Assembly (NCBI GenBank): GCA_031282085.1
Contig: JAITEK010000009.1
Span: 1 to 17,311, forward strand
Reading direction: 5' to 3'
DNA length: 17,311 bases
Source: Coriobacteriales bacterium
Lineage (GTDB): Bacteria > Actinomycetota > Coriobacteriia > Coriobacteriales > UBA8131
Part shown: positions 1 to 9,609 of the stretch, in pieces
Numbering within the stretch: the first letter of the stretch is position 1
How the letters are laid out: the number at the start of each line of letters is the position of its first letter
Notes under the pieces: model-generated
What the model saw: the letters and a program-made list of their open reading frames with translations, nothing else
The model's database searches: none
Told to the model about the DNA's origin: nothing
Made by a program: the position numbers and the translations under genes

Positions 1-189
1 GCCGATATGCCCGCGCCGAACTGCAAGCAGATAGACGGCGCCCGCGCCGACGCCGAGAAGCACATCACGGTCTTTCGCCATTGCCAGCATTGCCGCGCCG
101 ACGCCATCGGCATCATCGGCGGCAAGGACTACGGCGAGCAGATATACCGTAACCGCAAACGCCACGAGAACACCTTCAGCCACGGCTGA
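1..189 (+). CDS. nifB: NifB, FeMo-cofactor biosynthesis radical SAM protein (3' end only)
   Basis: Frame 1 is open from the first base to a TGA at 187-189, giving the last 62 residues of a protein whose start lies left of the window. It carries HCQHCRADAIG (residues 27-37), the cysteine motif that follows the radical-SAM barrel in NifB, which assembles the [8Fe-9S-C] NifB-co precursor from [4Fe-4S] clusters and SAM. Only about 25 residues follow the motif, so there is no C-terminal NifX-like domain: this is the short NifB form typical of anaerobes and archaea. The upstream SAM motif CxxxCxxC cannot be seen here. The gene reads toward nifV, which is on the other strand and ends about 100 bases away. 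A minus-strand frame is also open across this stretch but shows no family motif. The call rests on one short, characteristic motif plus the nif context. Confidence 0.85.
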   Translation, partial: ADMPAPNCKQIDGARADAEKHITVFRHCQHCRADAIGIIGGKDYGEQIYRNRKRHENTFSHG

Positions 190-201
190 GGTGGCCCCAT
201 T

Positions 202-283
202 GTCATTCCCGGGCTTGCCCGGGAATTTCTTTGGCCGCGCCAGCGGCCATCCCCGCACTAGGAGCGCGCAGCGCGATGCACTT
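202..283 (-). repeat. Three-hairpin intergenic element, copy 1
   Basis: Fills the gap between the nifB and nifV stop codons. Hairpin A is ATTCCCGGGC-TT-GCCCGGGAAT at 205-226. It is followed by a GGCCGC-GCCA-GCGGCC stem and an AGCGCGCAGCGCG segment near 262-274. It matches the composite family described for the other gaps in this window. Lying between convergent stops, the perfect hairpin could also act as a bidirectional transcript end, although no clear T-run follows it. Confidence 0.7.
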
Positions 284-289
284 GCAAGC

Positions 290-1468
290 CTAAACTGGAG
301 CAAGCCCGTGGTATAAATCGAGCAGCTCGTCGTCGTACAGAGGGCGTTTGCGGCGGATGGCTTCGGCACGGACGTGGGGGAGGAGCGCGGCGGCCTGCTC
401 GGCAGCCAGCTCAAAGCCGTGGGCCGAGAACTTGAGCATCAGCGCGTGGGAGCCGGAGTGCTTGCCCACGAGGATGGCGCGCTGCCCCCCAACCTCCAGA
501 GGCTCAAAGGCCTCGTAGGTGTGCGAGTCCTTCATCAGGCCGTCAACATGGATGCCCGACTCGTGGGCGAACACGTAGGCGCCCACAACCGGCTGGGAGA
601 CGCCTACCTCACGTGAGGCCGCCCGCGCGACAAAGCGGGCGCACTCGGTAAAACGCCGGGTGTCAAACCGTTCAAGCGGTAGCCCCTCAAGGTGGCGCAG
701 GGCCATGATGGTCGGCTCAAGCGCGGCGTTGCCGGCGCGCTCTCCGAGGCCGCCTACGGTGGTGTTTATCCAGGTAGCACCGCCCTTCCAAGCGGCCAGG
801 GCGTTAGCGACCGCAAGGCCGAAGTCGTTATGTGTATGCACCTCTACCTCAAGGTCTACCGCGGCACACAGCGCGGCGATGGCTGCGTGCAGACGAAACG
901 GCTCCATCAGCCCGACGGTGTCGCAGTACCGTATGCGGTCGGCGCCGGCGGCCTGGGCGGTCTGCGCGTATTCAAGCAAAAAGGCCGGGTCGGTACGCGA
1001 GGCGTCCTCGGCGCCCACGCATACATAGGCGCCGCGCTCCTTGGCGTGGCTGACGCAGCGGCCGATGGTGTTGAGCACCCAGCAACGGTCTTTGTGGAGT
1101 TTGGAGTTGATATGCAGATCGCTGGTCGCAAGCGAAATCTCGATGGCGTCAACACCGGTATCAAGCGTCATGTCGATGTCCGCAAGGACGGCCCGGCTCC
1201 AGCCGAGCACCGAGCAACGCAGCTCCTCCTGGGCGAGTTGCTCCACAAGGCGATACTCGTCGCCGCCCATTGCCGGGATGCCGGTCTCTATCTGGTCGAC
1301 GCCAATCTCGTCAAGCATATGGGCGATGCGCAGCTTCTCCGCGTATGAGAACACAACGTAAGCCGCCTGCTCGCCATCCCGCAGCGTCGTGTCGTCAAAA
1401 CGCGGCGGCGCAAGCACACAACCAACTGCGCACGGCGCGGTTGCCAGTCCACCCTCATCAGCAATCAT
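290..1468 (-). CDS. nifV: Homocitrate synthase NifV
   Basis: Condenses acetyl-CoA with 2-oxoglutarate to homocitrate, the organic ligand of FeMo-co. The 392-residue product has the full set of DRE-TIM metallolyase (isopropylmalate/homocitrate synthase) motifs: DDTTLRDGEQ at 25-34, the metal-binding HTHND at 211-215, GGLGERAGNA at 239-248, HESGIHVDG at 302-310 and GKHSG at 335-339. The length is normal for NifV, and there is no LeuA-type C-terminal regulatory domain. ATG at 1468 is preceded by GGAGGGAGGT about 5 bases upstream, and an N-terminal extension of about 22 residues precedes the first conserved strand. It is transcribed divergently from nifH and convergently with nifB, so it has its own promoter somewhere in 1484-1600, where I see no strong -35/-10 pair. 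The nif context favours NifV over a lysine-pathway homocitrate synthase or LeuA. Confidence 0.93.
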   Translation of the reverse strand: MIADEGGLATAPCAVGCVLAPPRFDDTTLRDGEQAAYVVFSYAEKLRIAHMLDEIGVDQIETGIPAMGGDEYRLVEQLAQEELRCSVLGWSRAVLADIDMTLDTGVDAIEISLATSDLHINSKLHKDRCWVLNTIGRCVSHAKERGAYVCVGAEDASRTDPAFLLEYAQTAQAAGADRIRYCDTVGLMEPFRLHAAIAALCAAVDLEVEVHTHNDFGLAVANALAAWKGGATWINTTVGGLGERAGNAALEPTIMALRHLEGLPLERFDTRRFTECARFVARAASREVGVSQPVVGAYVFAHESGIHVDGLMKDSHTYEAFEPLEVGGQRAILVGKHSGSHALMLKFSAHGFELAAEQAAALLPHVRAEAIRRKRPLYDDELLDLYHGLAPV

Positions 1469-1563
1469 GACGCACCTCCCTCCGTTGCAGCACCGTGCCG
1501 CAAGAAACCAGCGTAACAGTCTTGTGTTGCGTCCTGGTTAAGGGCGGACAGTTTTGCAACAGC

Positions 1564-1634
1564 AGTGTGTCGCGCTCTTTAAGCGTCGCCCGCTATCGCG
1601 TGCGATTGGATTCTGGGACAAGCCCAGAATGACG
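1564..1634 (+). repeat. Three-hairpin intergenic element, copy 2
   Basis: Begins GTGTCGCGCTCTTTAAGCG, continues with GTCGCCCGCTATCGCGTGCG and ends in hairpin A, ATTCTGGG-N5-CCCAGAAT (1610-1630), followed by GACGG. It is the same type as the copy at 6465-6544 and an inverted match to the one at 11953-12028. A half-copy, ACCCGGAATGAC, follows at about 1643-1654. Confidence 0.75.
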
Positions 1635-1683
1635 GACGGCAAACCCGGAATGACAAAAAAGCACGCGTCGCATTTTTTTGTCC

Positions 1684-1768
1684 GTCATGCTGGCTTTATG
1701 CCAGCATCCACCCGGCGGCGATAGCCGCCGGAACCACAAAAACGCCGCGGAACGCGCGGCGTTCTCGT
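1684..1768 (-). repeat. Three-hairpin intergenic element, copy 3 (TTTAT-loop type)
   Basis: Hairpin A is ATGCTGGC-TTTAT-GCCAGCAT at 1687-1707. The second stem is the palindrome CCGGCGGCGATAGCCGCCGG at about 1712-1731. The third stem is GAACGC-GCG-GCGTTC at 1750-1764, followed by TCGTGGGA. It has the same three-part order as the copy at 6631-6718, with different but still complementary arms. Confidence 0.75.
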
Positions 1769-1816
1769 GGGATAAGCACATCCTCTCATGTTTCGAGCCT
1801 GTAAAGTAGCAGGACG

Positions 1817-1888
1817 AAATCTCATGTTAACGCATAATTAACACCTAATACATTGAGATTTGGATAGCCAATCCCTACAGTTAAATAC
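1817..1888 (+). promoter_or_regulatory. Candidate nifH operon promoter and operator
   Basis: A sigma-70-like pair, TTGAGA (1853-1858) and TACAGT (1876-1881), has exactly 17 bases between the boxes and would start transcription near 1888. Upstream lies a palindrome GTTAA-N7-TTAAC (1826-1842). An outer inverted repeat, AAATCTCA (1817-1824) with TGAGATTT (1854-1861), has its right arm over the -35 box. No sigma-54 GG-N10-GC element is evident, which fits nif clusters of this type that are not NifA/RpoN controlled. Which regulator binds is unknown. The NrpR half-site pattern GGAA/TTCC is not seen. Confidence 0.45.
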
Positions 1889-1917
1889 GTAAGTCGACCA
1901 GCAAAGGAGATATGCTC

Positions 1918-2736
1918 ATGAGACAGGTAGCTATTTACGGAAAGGGTGGCATTGGTAAGTCCACTACCACCCAGAATCTCACGGCGGGGCTGGGTGAGAT
2001 GGGCAAGAAGATCATGATCGTCGGTTGCGACCCCAAGGCGGACTCGACTCGCCTGGTGCTCGGCGGTCTGGTGCAGAAGACCGTTTTGGACACGCTGCGC
2101 GAGGAGGGCGAAGACATCGAGCTCGACGCCGTTCTCAAGGAGGGTTACGCCGGTATCAAAGGTGTTGAGTCGGGCGGCCCGGAGCCCGGGGTAGGCTGCG
2201 CGGGACGTGGCATCATCACCTCCATCAGTCTGCTGGAGCGCCTCGGCGCCTACGAGGCGGACCTGGACTACGTGTTCTACGACGTACTGGGTGACGTCGT
2301 CTGTGGCGGCTTTGCCATGCCCATCCGCGAGGGCAAGGCGCAGGAGATCTACATCGTGTGCTCCGGGGAGATGATGGCGCTGTATGCGGCGAACAACATC
2401 TCAAAGGGCATCTCCAAGTACGCGAATACCGGCGGCGTGCGCCTGGGCGGGCTGATATGCAACTCGCGCAAGGTGGATGGGGAGGCCGAGCTCGTCAGTG
2501 CGGTCGCCGCTGAGATCGGTACGCAGATGATCCACTTCGTCCCGCGCGACAACGCGGTGCAGCGCGCCGAGATCAACAAGAAGACGGTCATCGACTTCTC
2601 GCCCGAGGAGGGGCAGGCCGACGAGTACCGCACCCTGGCGCGTAAGATAGACGACAACGATATGTTCATCATCCCCAAACCCATGTCCATCGACCGGCTT
2701 GAGGAGATCCTGATGGAACACGGGATCCTGGATTAG
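1918..2736 (+). CDS. nifH: Nitrogenase iron protein NifH
   Basis: The dinitrogenase reductase: a homodimeric ATPase with one [4Fe-4S] cluster that passes electrons to NifDK and helps mature FeMo-co. Its 272 residues include the P-loop GKGGIGKS (8-15), the cluster ligands Cys94 (GVGCAGRG) and Cys129 (DVVCGGFAMP), and Arg97, the position ADP-ribosylated by DraT in some bacteria. An upstream in-frame ATG at 1912 is only one base from AGGAGA (1905-1910). The ATG at 1918 has a proper spacing of 7 and gives the usual MRQVAIYGKGG start, so it is preferred. First gene of the nifHI1I2DK run. nifI1 follows after 15 bases. Length and motifs are normal, and nothing is missing. Confidence 0.97.
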   Translation: MRQVAIYGKGGIGKSTTTQNLTAGLGEMGKKIMIVGCDPKADSTRLVLGGLVQKTVLDTLREEGEDIELDAVLKEGYAGIKGVESGGPEPGVGCAGRGIITSISLLERLGAYEADLDYVFYDVLGDVVCGGFAMPIREGKAQEIYIVCSGEMMALYAANNISKGISKYANTGGVRLGGLICNSRKVDGEAELVSAVAAEIGTQMIHFVPRDNAVQRAEINKKTVIDFSPEEGQADEYRTLARKIDDNDMFIIPKPMSIDRLEEILMEHGILD

Positions 2737-2751
2737 AAGGAGGGTACCACC

Positions 2752-3075
2752 ATGCTGTTAGTGCGAGCTATTATCCGCCCTGAGAAGGTCGGCACGATTT
2801 TGGGTGAGTTGGCGTCGGCGGGCTTTCCTGCGGTCACCAAGATGGACGTATACGGGCGTGGCAAGCAGAAGGGCATCACCGTCGGCGAGGTCTACTACGA
2901 CGAGATCCCCAAGGAGATGCTGCTGGTAGTCTGCAACGATGAGGACAAGGACGACCTGGTGAAGATCATCCTGCGTACGGCAAAGACCGGTGAGGGCACC
3001 TACGGGGATGGGCGCATCTTTGTCTCGCCCGTGGAAAGTGCCTACACCATCAGTACCGGCGCGGAAGGCCTGTAG
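2752..3075 (+). CDS. nifI1: PII-family nitrogenase regulator NifI1
   Basis: 107 residues with a GlnB/PII fold pattern: MLLVRAIIRPEK at the start, a T-loop region around 35-55 and the C-terminal GDGRIFVSPVESAYTI segment. It lies between nifH and nifD, the diagnostic place for NifI1. In Methanococcus maripaludis NifI1 and NifI2 form a complex that inhibits NifDK when ammonium rises and is released by 2-oxoglutarate and ATP. The same role is inferred here. The uridylylation tyrosine context of classical GlnB T-loops is not present. RBS AAGGAGGG lies just after the nifH stop, and nifI2 starts 14 bases after this stop, so translation of the three genes is closely linked. Confidence 0.93.
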   Translation: MLLVRAIIRPEKVGTILGELASAGFPAVTKMDVYGRGKQKGITVGEVYYDEIPKEMLLVVCNDEDKDDLVKIILRTAKTGEGTYGDGRIFVSPVESAYTISTGAEGL

Positions 3076-3089
3076 GAGGAGGTGCGCAT

Positions 3090-3487
3090 ATGCGTGAGAT
3101 CATGTGCTTCATACGGGCGAACAAGGTCAACGACACCAAAAAGGCGTTGGTGGAGGGCGGGTTTCCAGCCTTTACCTGTCGCAAATGCCTGGGGAGAGGC
3201 AAAAAGAGCGTCGACCCCGAGTTGCTCAACACTATCCTGGCGGCGGGCGAGCTGCCGTTAAGCCCCATAGGGGAGAACGTGACGGAGGCAACACGGCTGA
3301 TAGCCAAGCGCTTCTTCACCCTGATAGTAGACGACAAAGATGCGCCTCGGGCGATCGAGGCAGTCATCAGCGCAAACCAGACCGGCAATCCGGGCGACGG
3401 CAGGATATTCGTGCTGCCCGTCCTTGAGGGCTACACGGTGAGAAGCGGGGCGCTGACCACCGAGGAGCAGCTGAGGGGTGAGGGACA

Positions 3488-3491
<4 letters not shown>
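3090..3491 (+). CDS. nifI2: PII-family nitrogenase regulator NifI2
   Basis: 133 residues, longer than NifI1 because of an extended T-loop region (about residues 37-65, including RKCLGRGKKSVDPELL), as is usual for NifI2. The PII C-terminal motif GDGRIFVLPVLEGYTVRSG is intact. It is the partner of NifI1 in the 2-oxoglutarate-responsive on/off switch of nitrogenase. RBS GGAGGAGGT (about 3075-3083) sits directly behind the nifI1 stop. Its TGA overlaps the nifD start (ATGA at 3488-3491), so the regulator and the catalytic subunit are translationally coupled. Confidence 0.93.
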
Positions 3492-5097
<1,606 letters not shown>

Positions 5098-5098
<1 letters not shown>

Positions 5099-6462
5099 TG
5101 CTCGACTTAACGCCGAAAGAGGTTATGGAGCGCAAGGCGCTCCGCATCAATCCCTGCAAGACCTGTCAGCCGGTGGGCGCCTTGTACGCGGCGCTGGGGG
5201 TGCGCAACTGCATGCCGCACAGCCACGGTTCGCAGGGCTGTTGCTCGTATCACCGCTCCGTGCTCTCGCGGCACTTCAAGGAGCCGGCCATAGCGGCGTC
5301 CTCCTCGTTCACCGAGGGCGCCTCGGTCTTCGGCGGGCGCAGCAATATAGTCACGTCGGCACGCAATATCTTCGACATCTACAATCCCGACATCATCGCG
5401 GTGCACACCACCTGTCTCTCGGAGACCATCGGGGACGACCTCGGCTCTTATATCATGGATATGGACGTCCCCGAGGGCAAGGTGGTGGTGCACACCAACA
5501 CGCCGAGTTACGTGGGCTCCCACATAAACGGCTTCTTCAACATGATGATGGGCTTCATGAACTACCTCACGCGCAAGGAGGGCACCCCCAACGGCAAGAC
5601 GGCGGTGTTCCCTGGCTGGGTGAACCCCGGCGACATCCGCGAACTCAAGCGCATAGCCGCTCTGATGCGGGTCCCCACTACCTTCTTCCCCGATCCGAGC
5701 GGTGTGATGGACGCCCCCATGACCGGCCGATACGAGATGTATCCCGAGGGCGGTACCACTGTCGACGAGATACGGGGCCTTGGCGACAGCGAGCACCTCA
5801 TAGCACTGGGCGAGATAACCTGCATCGAGCCGGCCGAGCTTCTCAAGAAGAAGTGGAAGGTTGATTTTGACCTGCTGCCCCTGCCGGTGGGTGTTGCCTA
5901 TACCGACCAGTACGTCATGGCGCTGCGCAGGCGCTCCATGGTGGAGGTTCCCGCGCAGCTTGAGATGGAGCGCGGTCAGTTGGTGGACCTGATGCTGGAC
6001 TCGCATTCCTACACCTACCGGCGCAAGGTTGCTATCTTCGGCGATCCCGATGTGGTGATAGGGCTTACCGCGCTGGTGCTGGAGATGGGCATGCTGCCCA
6101 AATACGTTATCACGGGGACGCCGAAGGAGGACTTCGCGCGCAAGGTGCGGGCCCTATTTGAGCTCTACGGCGTGGAGGATTGCGTGGCAAAGGCCAACGC
6201 CGACCTCTTCGAGCTGCATCAGTGGATAAAAAACGAGCCGGTTGACCTGCTCATAGGCAGCTCCTATGGCAAGCAGATAGCCCGTGCCGAGGACATCCCG
6301 TTCATACGCGCAGGCTTCCCGGTGCTGGATCGTTACGGCGGCCCCCTGCTGCCTATCGTAGGCTACAGCGGCAGCATACACCTGGTGGAGAGGATAACCC
6401 ACACGCTCATGGACCGCATAGACCGCGATTGCGCCGACGAGGACCTCGAGGTAGTGATGTAG
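5098..6462 (+). CDS. nifK: Nitrogenase molybdenum-iron protein beta chain NifK
   Basis: Beta subunit of the MoFe protein. Translation from the ATG in TAATG (5098) gives 454 residues, with GGAGGTG 8-14 bases upstream. A longer frame reaching back to 5050 lies inside nifD and is rejected. P-cluster cysteines are Cys23 (NPCKTCQPVGA), Cys48 (HGSQGCCSYHR) and Cys106 (TTCLSETIGDD). The N-terminus is about 47 residues shorter than Azotobacter NifK, as in C. pasteurianum, agreeing with the NifD type. It is translationally coupled to nifD. The 308 bases that follow hold only repeat elements before nifE, so nifE-nifN may be transcribed by read-through or from an unseen promoter. Confidence 0.97.
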
Positions 6463-6464
6463 CC

Positions 6465-6544
6465 GTGTGTCGCACGCTACGCGTGCTCTCTAGGCGTCGC
6501 CCGCTGGCGCGTGCGACTGGATGCTGGGATAAACCCAGCATGAC
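6465..6544 (+). repeat. Three-hairpin intergenic element, copy 4
   Basis: Starts GTGTGTCGCACGCTACGCGTGC, with a GCACGC-TAC-GCGTGC stem, continues GTCGCCCGCTGGCGCGTGCG, and ends with ATGCTGGG-ATAAA-CCCAGCAT (6521-6541). It begins two bases behind the nifK stop. Same orientation and type as the copy at 1564-1634. Confidence 0.75.
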
Positions 6545-6560
6545 GGACTTCTTTTCGCCC

Positions 6561-6615
6561 GTCATTCTGGGCTTGTCCCAGAATCCAACCGGCGGTACCA
6601 GCCACCGGACGCACC
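6561..6615 (-). repeat. Three-hairpin element, copy 5 (truncated)
   Basis: Hairpin A, ATTCTGGG-CTTGT-CCCAGAAT, lies at 6564-6584, followed by CCAACCGGCGG and a decayed second stem (TACCAGCCACCGGAC). The third stem is missing. Copy 6 repeats it with a 70-base period (6564 to 6634), so this is a tandem pair. Confidence 0.7.
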
Positions 6616-6630
6616 GAAGCGTGTTTGTCC

Positions 6631-6718
6631 GTCATTCTGGGCTTGTCCCAGAATCCAACCGGCGGCGATAGCCGCCGGACTTACCAAACCCCGCGGAGCG
6701 CGTAGCGCTCTCGTGAGA
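6631..6718 (-). repeat. Three-hairpin element, copy 6 (complete)
   Basis: Hairpin A is at 6634-6654 (ATTCTGGG-CTTGT-CCCAGAAT). Stem 2 is CCGGCGGCGATAGCCGCCGG at about 6659-6678. Stem 3 is GAGCGC-GTA-GCGCTC at 6696-6710, followed by TCGTGAGA. This is the clearest complete copy of the type that also occurs at 1684-1768 and, inverted, at 11751-11940. Confidence 0.75.
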
Positions 6719-6770
6719 ACGTGTCGAGGCAGTGGCATGAACATGAGCTACAGAGAGGGAGGTGGGAGCT

Positions 6771-8150
6771 ATGAGTAACGGCATACTGGTGGAGCGCAGA
6801 GCCTCCATCGTGGACAAATGCGGCAGTGGGCACGGCTACGGCAAGGGCAAAGGCCAGGGCACGGGCAAGAACAAGGGTATCTGCTGCGAGCGCGAGAGCG
6901 TCTCCGGCGCGGTGAGCCAGCGCGCCTGCGTCTACTGCGGGGCGCGCGTGGTGCTCAATCCGATAACCGACGCCTACCATATCGTGCATGGCCCCATCGG
7001 CTGCGCGAGCTATACCTGGGACATCCGTGGCAGCCTCAGCTCTGGTAGCTCCGTCTACCGCAACAGTTTCTCCACGGACCTGCGCGAGACCGACATAGTC
7101 TTCGGCGGCGCCACCAAGCTCACTGCCGCCATCGATGAGCTGATGGCAAAGGCCAAGCCCCGTCCCCAGCTGATCTTTGTCTACGCCACCTGCATCGTGG
7201 GCGTCATCGGTGACGATGTTGAGGCGGTCTGTCGCGAGGCGGAGCGCACCTACGGCATACGGGTCATCCCGGTAAAGGCCCCCGGCTTCTCGGGTACCAA
7301 ATCGCAGGGCTACAAACTCGCCTGCGAGGCCATCATGGCCCTCATCTCGCCCCACAAGGAGCAACCGCGCCGCTTCGGCGTCAACATCCTGGGGGACTAC
7401 AACCTTGCAGGGGAGATGTGGATAATCAAGGGCTACCTGGAGCAGATAGGCATACCGGTTGTAGCCACCATCACGGGCGACGCCTCTCTGGAGAAGCTCA
7501 TCGAAGCGCCAGCGGCCAGCCTCAATATCGTACAGTGCGCAGGCTCGGCGGCCTACCTCGCCGAGCGCATGCAGGAGGAGATGGGGATACCGTACATCAA
7601 GGTGAGCTTCTTCGGCGTTGAGGACACCACCACCTCGCTCATCAACGTGGCAAAGGCCCTGGGCAAGCCCGACATACTAGGTCGTGCGCGCTACCTCGCC
7701 CAGATGAGGACGGCCGAGGTCATGCCAACTATAGAGAAGTATCGCTCGCGTCTCGGAGGCAAACGCGCGGCGATATTCGTGGGCGGCGGCTTTAAGGCCA
7801 TCTCGCTCATCCGGCAATTCAATGAGCTGGGGATAAGCACCGTTGTGGTGGGAACCCAAACCGGCAAAAAGGACGAATACGAGGTCATAGGCTCGCTGGT
7901 GGACGACAACACCGTCATACTCGACGACGCCAACCCTGCCGAGCTTGAGCATTTTATGCTGGAGAAGAAGGCCGACATCCTGGTGGGTGGCGTAAAGGAA
8001 CGGCCTTTGGCCTACAAGCTGGGCGTGGCGTTCTGCGACCACAACCACGAGCGCAAGCACCCGTTGGTGGGCTTTGAGGGGATAGAGAACTTCATCAAGG
8101 AGATAGACCTCTCCATCAACAGCCCCGTGTGGCGCTACGTGAGGGGGTGA
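6771..8150 (+). CDS. nifE: FeMo-cofactor scaffold protein NifE
   Basis: Alpha-like subunit of the NifEN scaffold, on which NifB-co is converted to FeMo-co by insertion of Mo and homocitrate. 459 residues from the ATG at 6771 (RBS GGGAGGT, spacing 7); a GTG nine bases upstream is less likely because it falls in the RBS. Conserved cysteines are Cys53 or Cys56 (RACVYCGAR), Cys78 (HGPIGC), Cys141 (ATCIVGVIGDD) and Cys256 (NIVQCAGSAAY), the last matching the residue linked to the precursor cluster. The FeMo-co histidine of NifD is absent, as expected for a scaffold. Unusual is a Gly/Lys-rich stretch at residues 18-36 (GSGHGYGKGKGQGTGKNKG) ending in ICCER. nifN follows after 7 bases. Confidence 0.95.
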   Translation: MSNGILVERRASIVDKCGSGHGYGKGKGQGTGKNKGICCERESVSGAVSQRACVYCGARVVLNPITDAYHIVHGPIGCASYTWDIRGSLSSGSSVYRNSFSTDLRETDIVFGGATKLTAAIDELMAKAKPRPQLIFVYATCIVGVIGDDVEAVCREAERTYGIRVIPVKAPGFSGTKSQGYKLACEAIMALISPHKEQPRRFGVNILGDYNLAGEMWIIKGYLEQIGIPVVATITGDASLEKLIEAPAASLNIVQCAGSAAYLAERMQEEMGIPYIKVSFFGVEDTTTSLINVAKALGKPDILGRARYLAQMRTAEVMPTIEKYRSRLGGKRAAIFVGGGFKAISLIRQFNELGISTVVVGTQTGKKDEYEVIGSLVDDNTVILDDANPAELEHFMLEKKADILVGGVKERPLAYKLGVAFCDHNHERKHPLVGFEGIENFIKEIDLSINSPVWRYVRG

Positions 8151-8157
8151 GGCGACC

Positions 8158-9609
8158 ATGGGTGCAAATCTCGTAAACCTCAACGTCAATCCCTGCAAGA
8201 TGTGTATGCCCATGGGGGCGGTCAACGCCCTGTGCGGCATCAAAAGCTGTATGTCCATCCTGCATGGTTCCCAGGGCTGCGCCACCTATATGCGCCGACA
8301 CATGGCAACGCACTACAACGAGCCGGTGGACATAGCCTCCTCGTCCCTCACGGAGGAAGGTACGGTCTTCGGTGGCGAGGCGAACCTCATCAAGGGGCTG
8401 CACAACCTCATAGAGCTGTACCACCCCGAGGTCATCGGCGTGGGCACCACCTGTCTCGCGGAGACCATCGGTGAGGACGTGGGCGGCATCATCGAGCGCT
8501 TCTACGAGCAGAACCCCGCTGTGGATGTGAAGATACTCAACATCGTTACGCCGGGTTACGGGGGGACGCAGAACGAGGGCTGGTTTGCCACGCTGCGGGC
8601 GATTGTAGAGCAGGTTGAGCAGGACCGCACACCGCACGGTGGGGTGAACATCGTGACCCCTATGATCTCACCCGCCGACACGCGTTGGCTCAAGCGGCTG
8701 CTCACCGATATGGGGCTGGAGTACACCTTGCTGCCGGACATCTCCGAGAATCTCGATGGGGCAACCGAGAAACACTACAACAAGCTGAAATGTGAGGGGA
8801 CTTCGCTTGCGCAGATCGCTACCATGGCGGGCGCGCGGCTGACCATCGAGTTCTCGAAGTTCACAGACGCGCATACCTCGCCGGCCGAGTATCTCTGCGA
8901 GCACTACGGGGTTGCCTATGAGAAGCTGCCTCTGCCCGTTGGCATACGCGCCATGGACCGCCTGATGGAGGTCCTCAAAGGAGCGGGCGGCGTGATGACC
9001 CGCGAGCTTGAGAAGGAACGGGGACGCTATCTCGACGCGATGGTGGATTCCCATAAATACTGTGCCCGTGCGCGCGCGGCCATCTACGGGGAGCCGGATT
9101 TTGTGACGGCTGTTGTACGCCTGTGCGCCGAGAACGGCGTGCTGCCCGCGCTGGTGGCAACCGGCTCGGTAACGGGCAAGCTCAAGGTTCTGTTTGCCGA
9201 CGAGTTGGAGGCGTGCCGGGAGTTCGCCTTTGGGGGTGAGACGGTGATACTGGATGATTGCGACTTCAGCGTTATCGAGCGTCATTGTCGTGAGCAGGGG
9301 GTCAACCTGTTGATAGGCAGCTCGGACGGGCGGCGCATCGCGCACAAGATGAATATCCCACTCATCCGCTGTGCCTTTCCCATACACGACCATGTAGGGG
9401 GGCAGCGGGTACGCATGTTGGGCTTTGAGGGCTCCCTCAATCTGCTCGACCAGTCGGCCAACGCCATGCTCTCACAGGTTGAGACCAGCTTTCGCACGGA
9501 GCTGCACCAGCAGTTCTTCGTGCCGTCGCCCTGGGAGGCCGCCCGCCATTCCGGGCCCGCCCCAGAGCCCATCGCAAGCGAGGGCGAGCGGCGCGTAGGG
9601 AGCGCGTAG
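8158..9609 (+). CDS. nifN: FeMo-cofactor scaffold protein NifN
   Basis: Beta-like subunit of the NifEN scaffold. 483 residues with NPCKMCMPMGA (11-21), HGSQGCATYMRR (36-47), Cys99 in GTTCLAETIGED and the C-terminal GFEGSLNLLDQSAN. The start ATG at 8158 lies 7 bases after the nifE stop, with the weak SD GAGG/GGGG inside the end of nifE, suggesting coupling. There is no NifB or NifX fusion. The last 21 residues (from Arg463, RHSGPAPEPIAS) are not nitrogenase-like and look like translation of a degenerate copy of the local repeat element, which also provides the stop codon. The family core ends at about FFVPSPWE. Confidence 0.94.
   Translation: MGANLVNLNVNPCKMCMPMGAVNALCGIKSCMSILHGSQGCATYMRRHMATHYNEPVDIASSSLTEEGTVFGGEANLIKGLHNLIELYHPEVIGVGTTCLAETIGEDVGGIIERFYEQNPAVDVKILNIVTPGYGGTQNEGWFATLRAIVEQVEQDRTPHGGVNIVTPMISPADTRWLKRLLTDMGLEYTLLPDISENLDGATEKHYNKLKCEGTSLAQIATMAGARLTIEFSKFTDAHTSPAEYLCEHYGVAYEKLPLPVGIRAMDRLMEVLKGAGGVMTRELEKERGRYLDAMVDSHKYCARARAAIYGEPDFVTAVVRLCAENGVLPALVATGSVTGKLKVLFADELEACREFAFGGETVILDDCDFSVIERHCREQGVNLLIGSSDGRRIAHKMNIPLIRCAFPIHDHVGGQRVRMLGFEGSLNLLDQSANAMLSQVETSFRTELHQQFFVPSPWEAARHSGPAPEPIASEGERRVGSA

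Larger units (their letters stand above)
1469..1911. other. Divergent intergenic region between nifV and nifH
   Basis: This 443-base stretch has no convincing gene. From left to right it holds the nifV ribosome-binding site (about 1474-1483), a stretch that must contain the nifV promoter, two repeat elements (1564-1634 and 1684-1768), and an AT-rich segment from about 1790 that looks like the nifH control region. A small minus-strand frame at 1593-1781 is only the translation of the repeats. Confidence 0.75.
6463..6770. other. Repeat-filled gap between nifK and nifE
   Basis: The 308 bases contain three copies of the three-hairpin element (6465-6544, 6561-6615, 6631-6718) and then the nifE leader with its RBS GGGAGGT (6757-6763). 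No gene is supported: the small frames on both strands translate the repeats, giving the peptide RHSGLVPESN. No clear promoter boxes are visible near nifE. Confidence 0.75.

Noticed and set aside
1..201. Open minus-strand frame giving a hydrophobic peptide (VLVAFAVTVYLLAVVLA) opposite nifB
   Set aside because: It runs through the repeat hairpin, has no good RBS and no family motif, whereas the plus frame has the NifB HCxxCRADAIG motif.
692..1348. Plus-strand frame of 218 residues opposite nifV
   Set aside because: A shadow of nifV, which carries all homocitrate synthase motifs. The frame has no family signal.
6429..6817. Small proteins in the nifK-nifE gap
   Set aside because: All contain RHSGLVPESN or its antisense, the translation of the dispersed hairpin.
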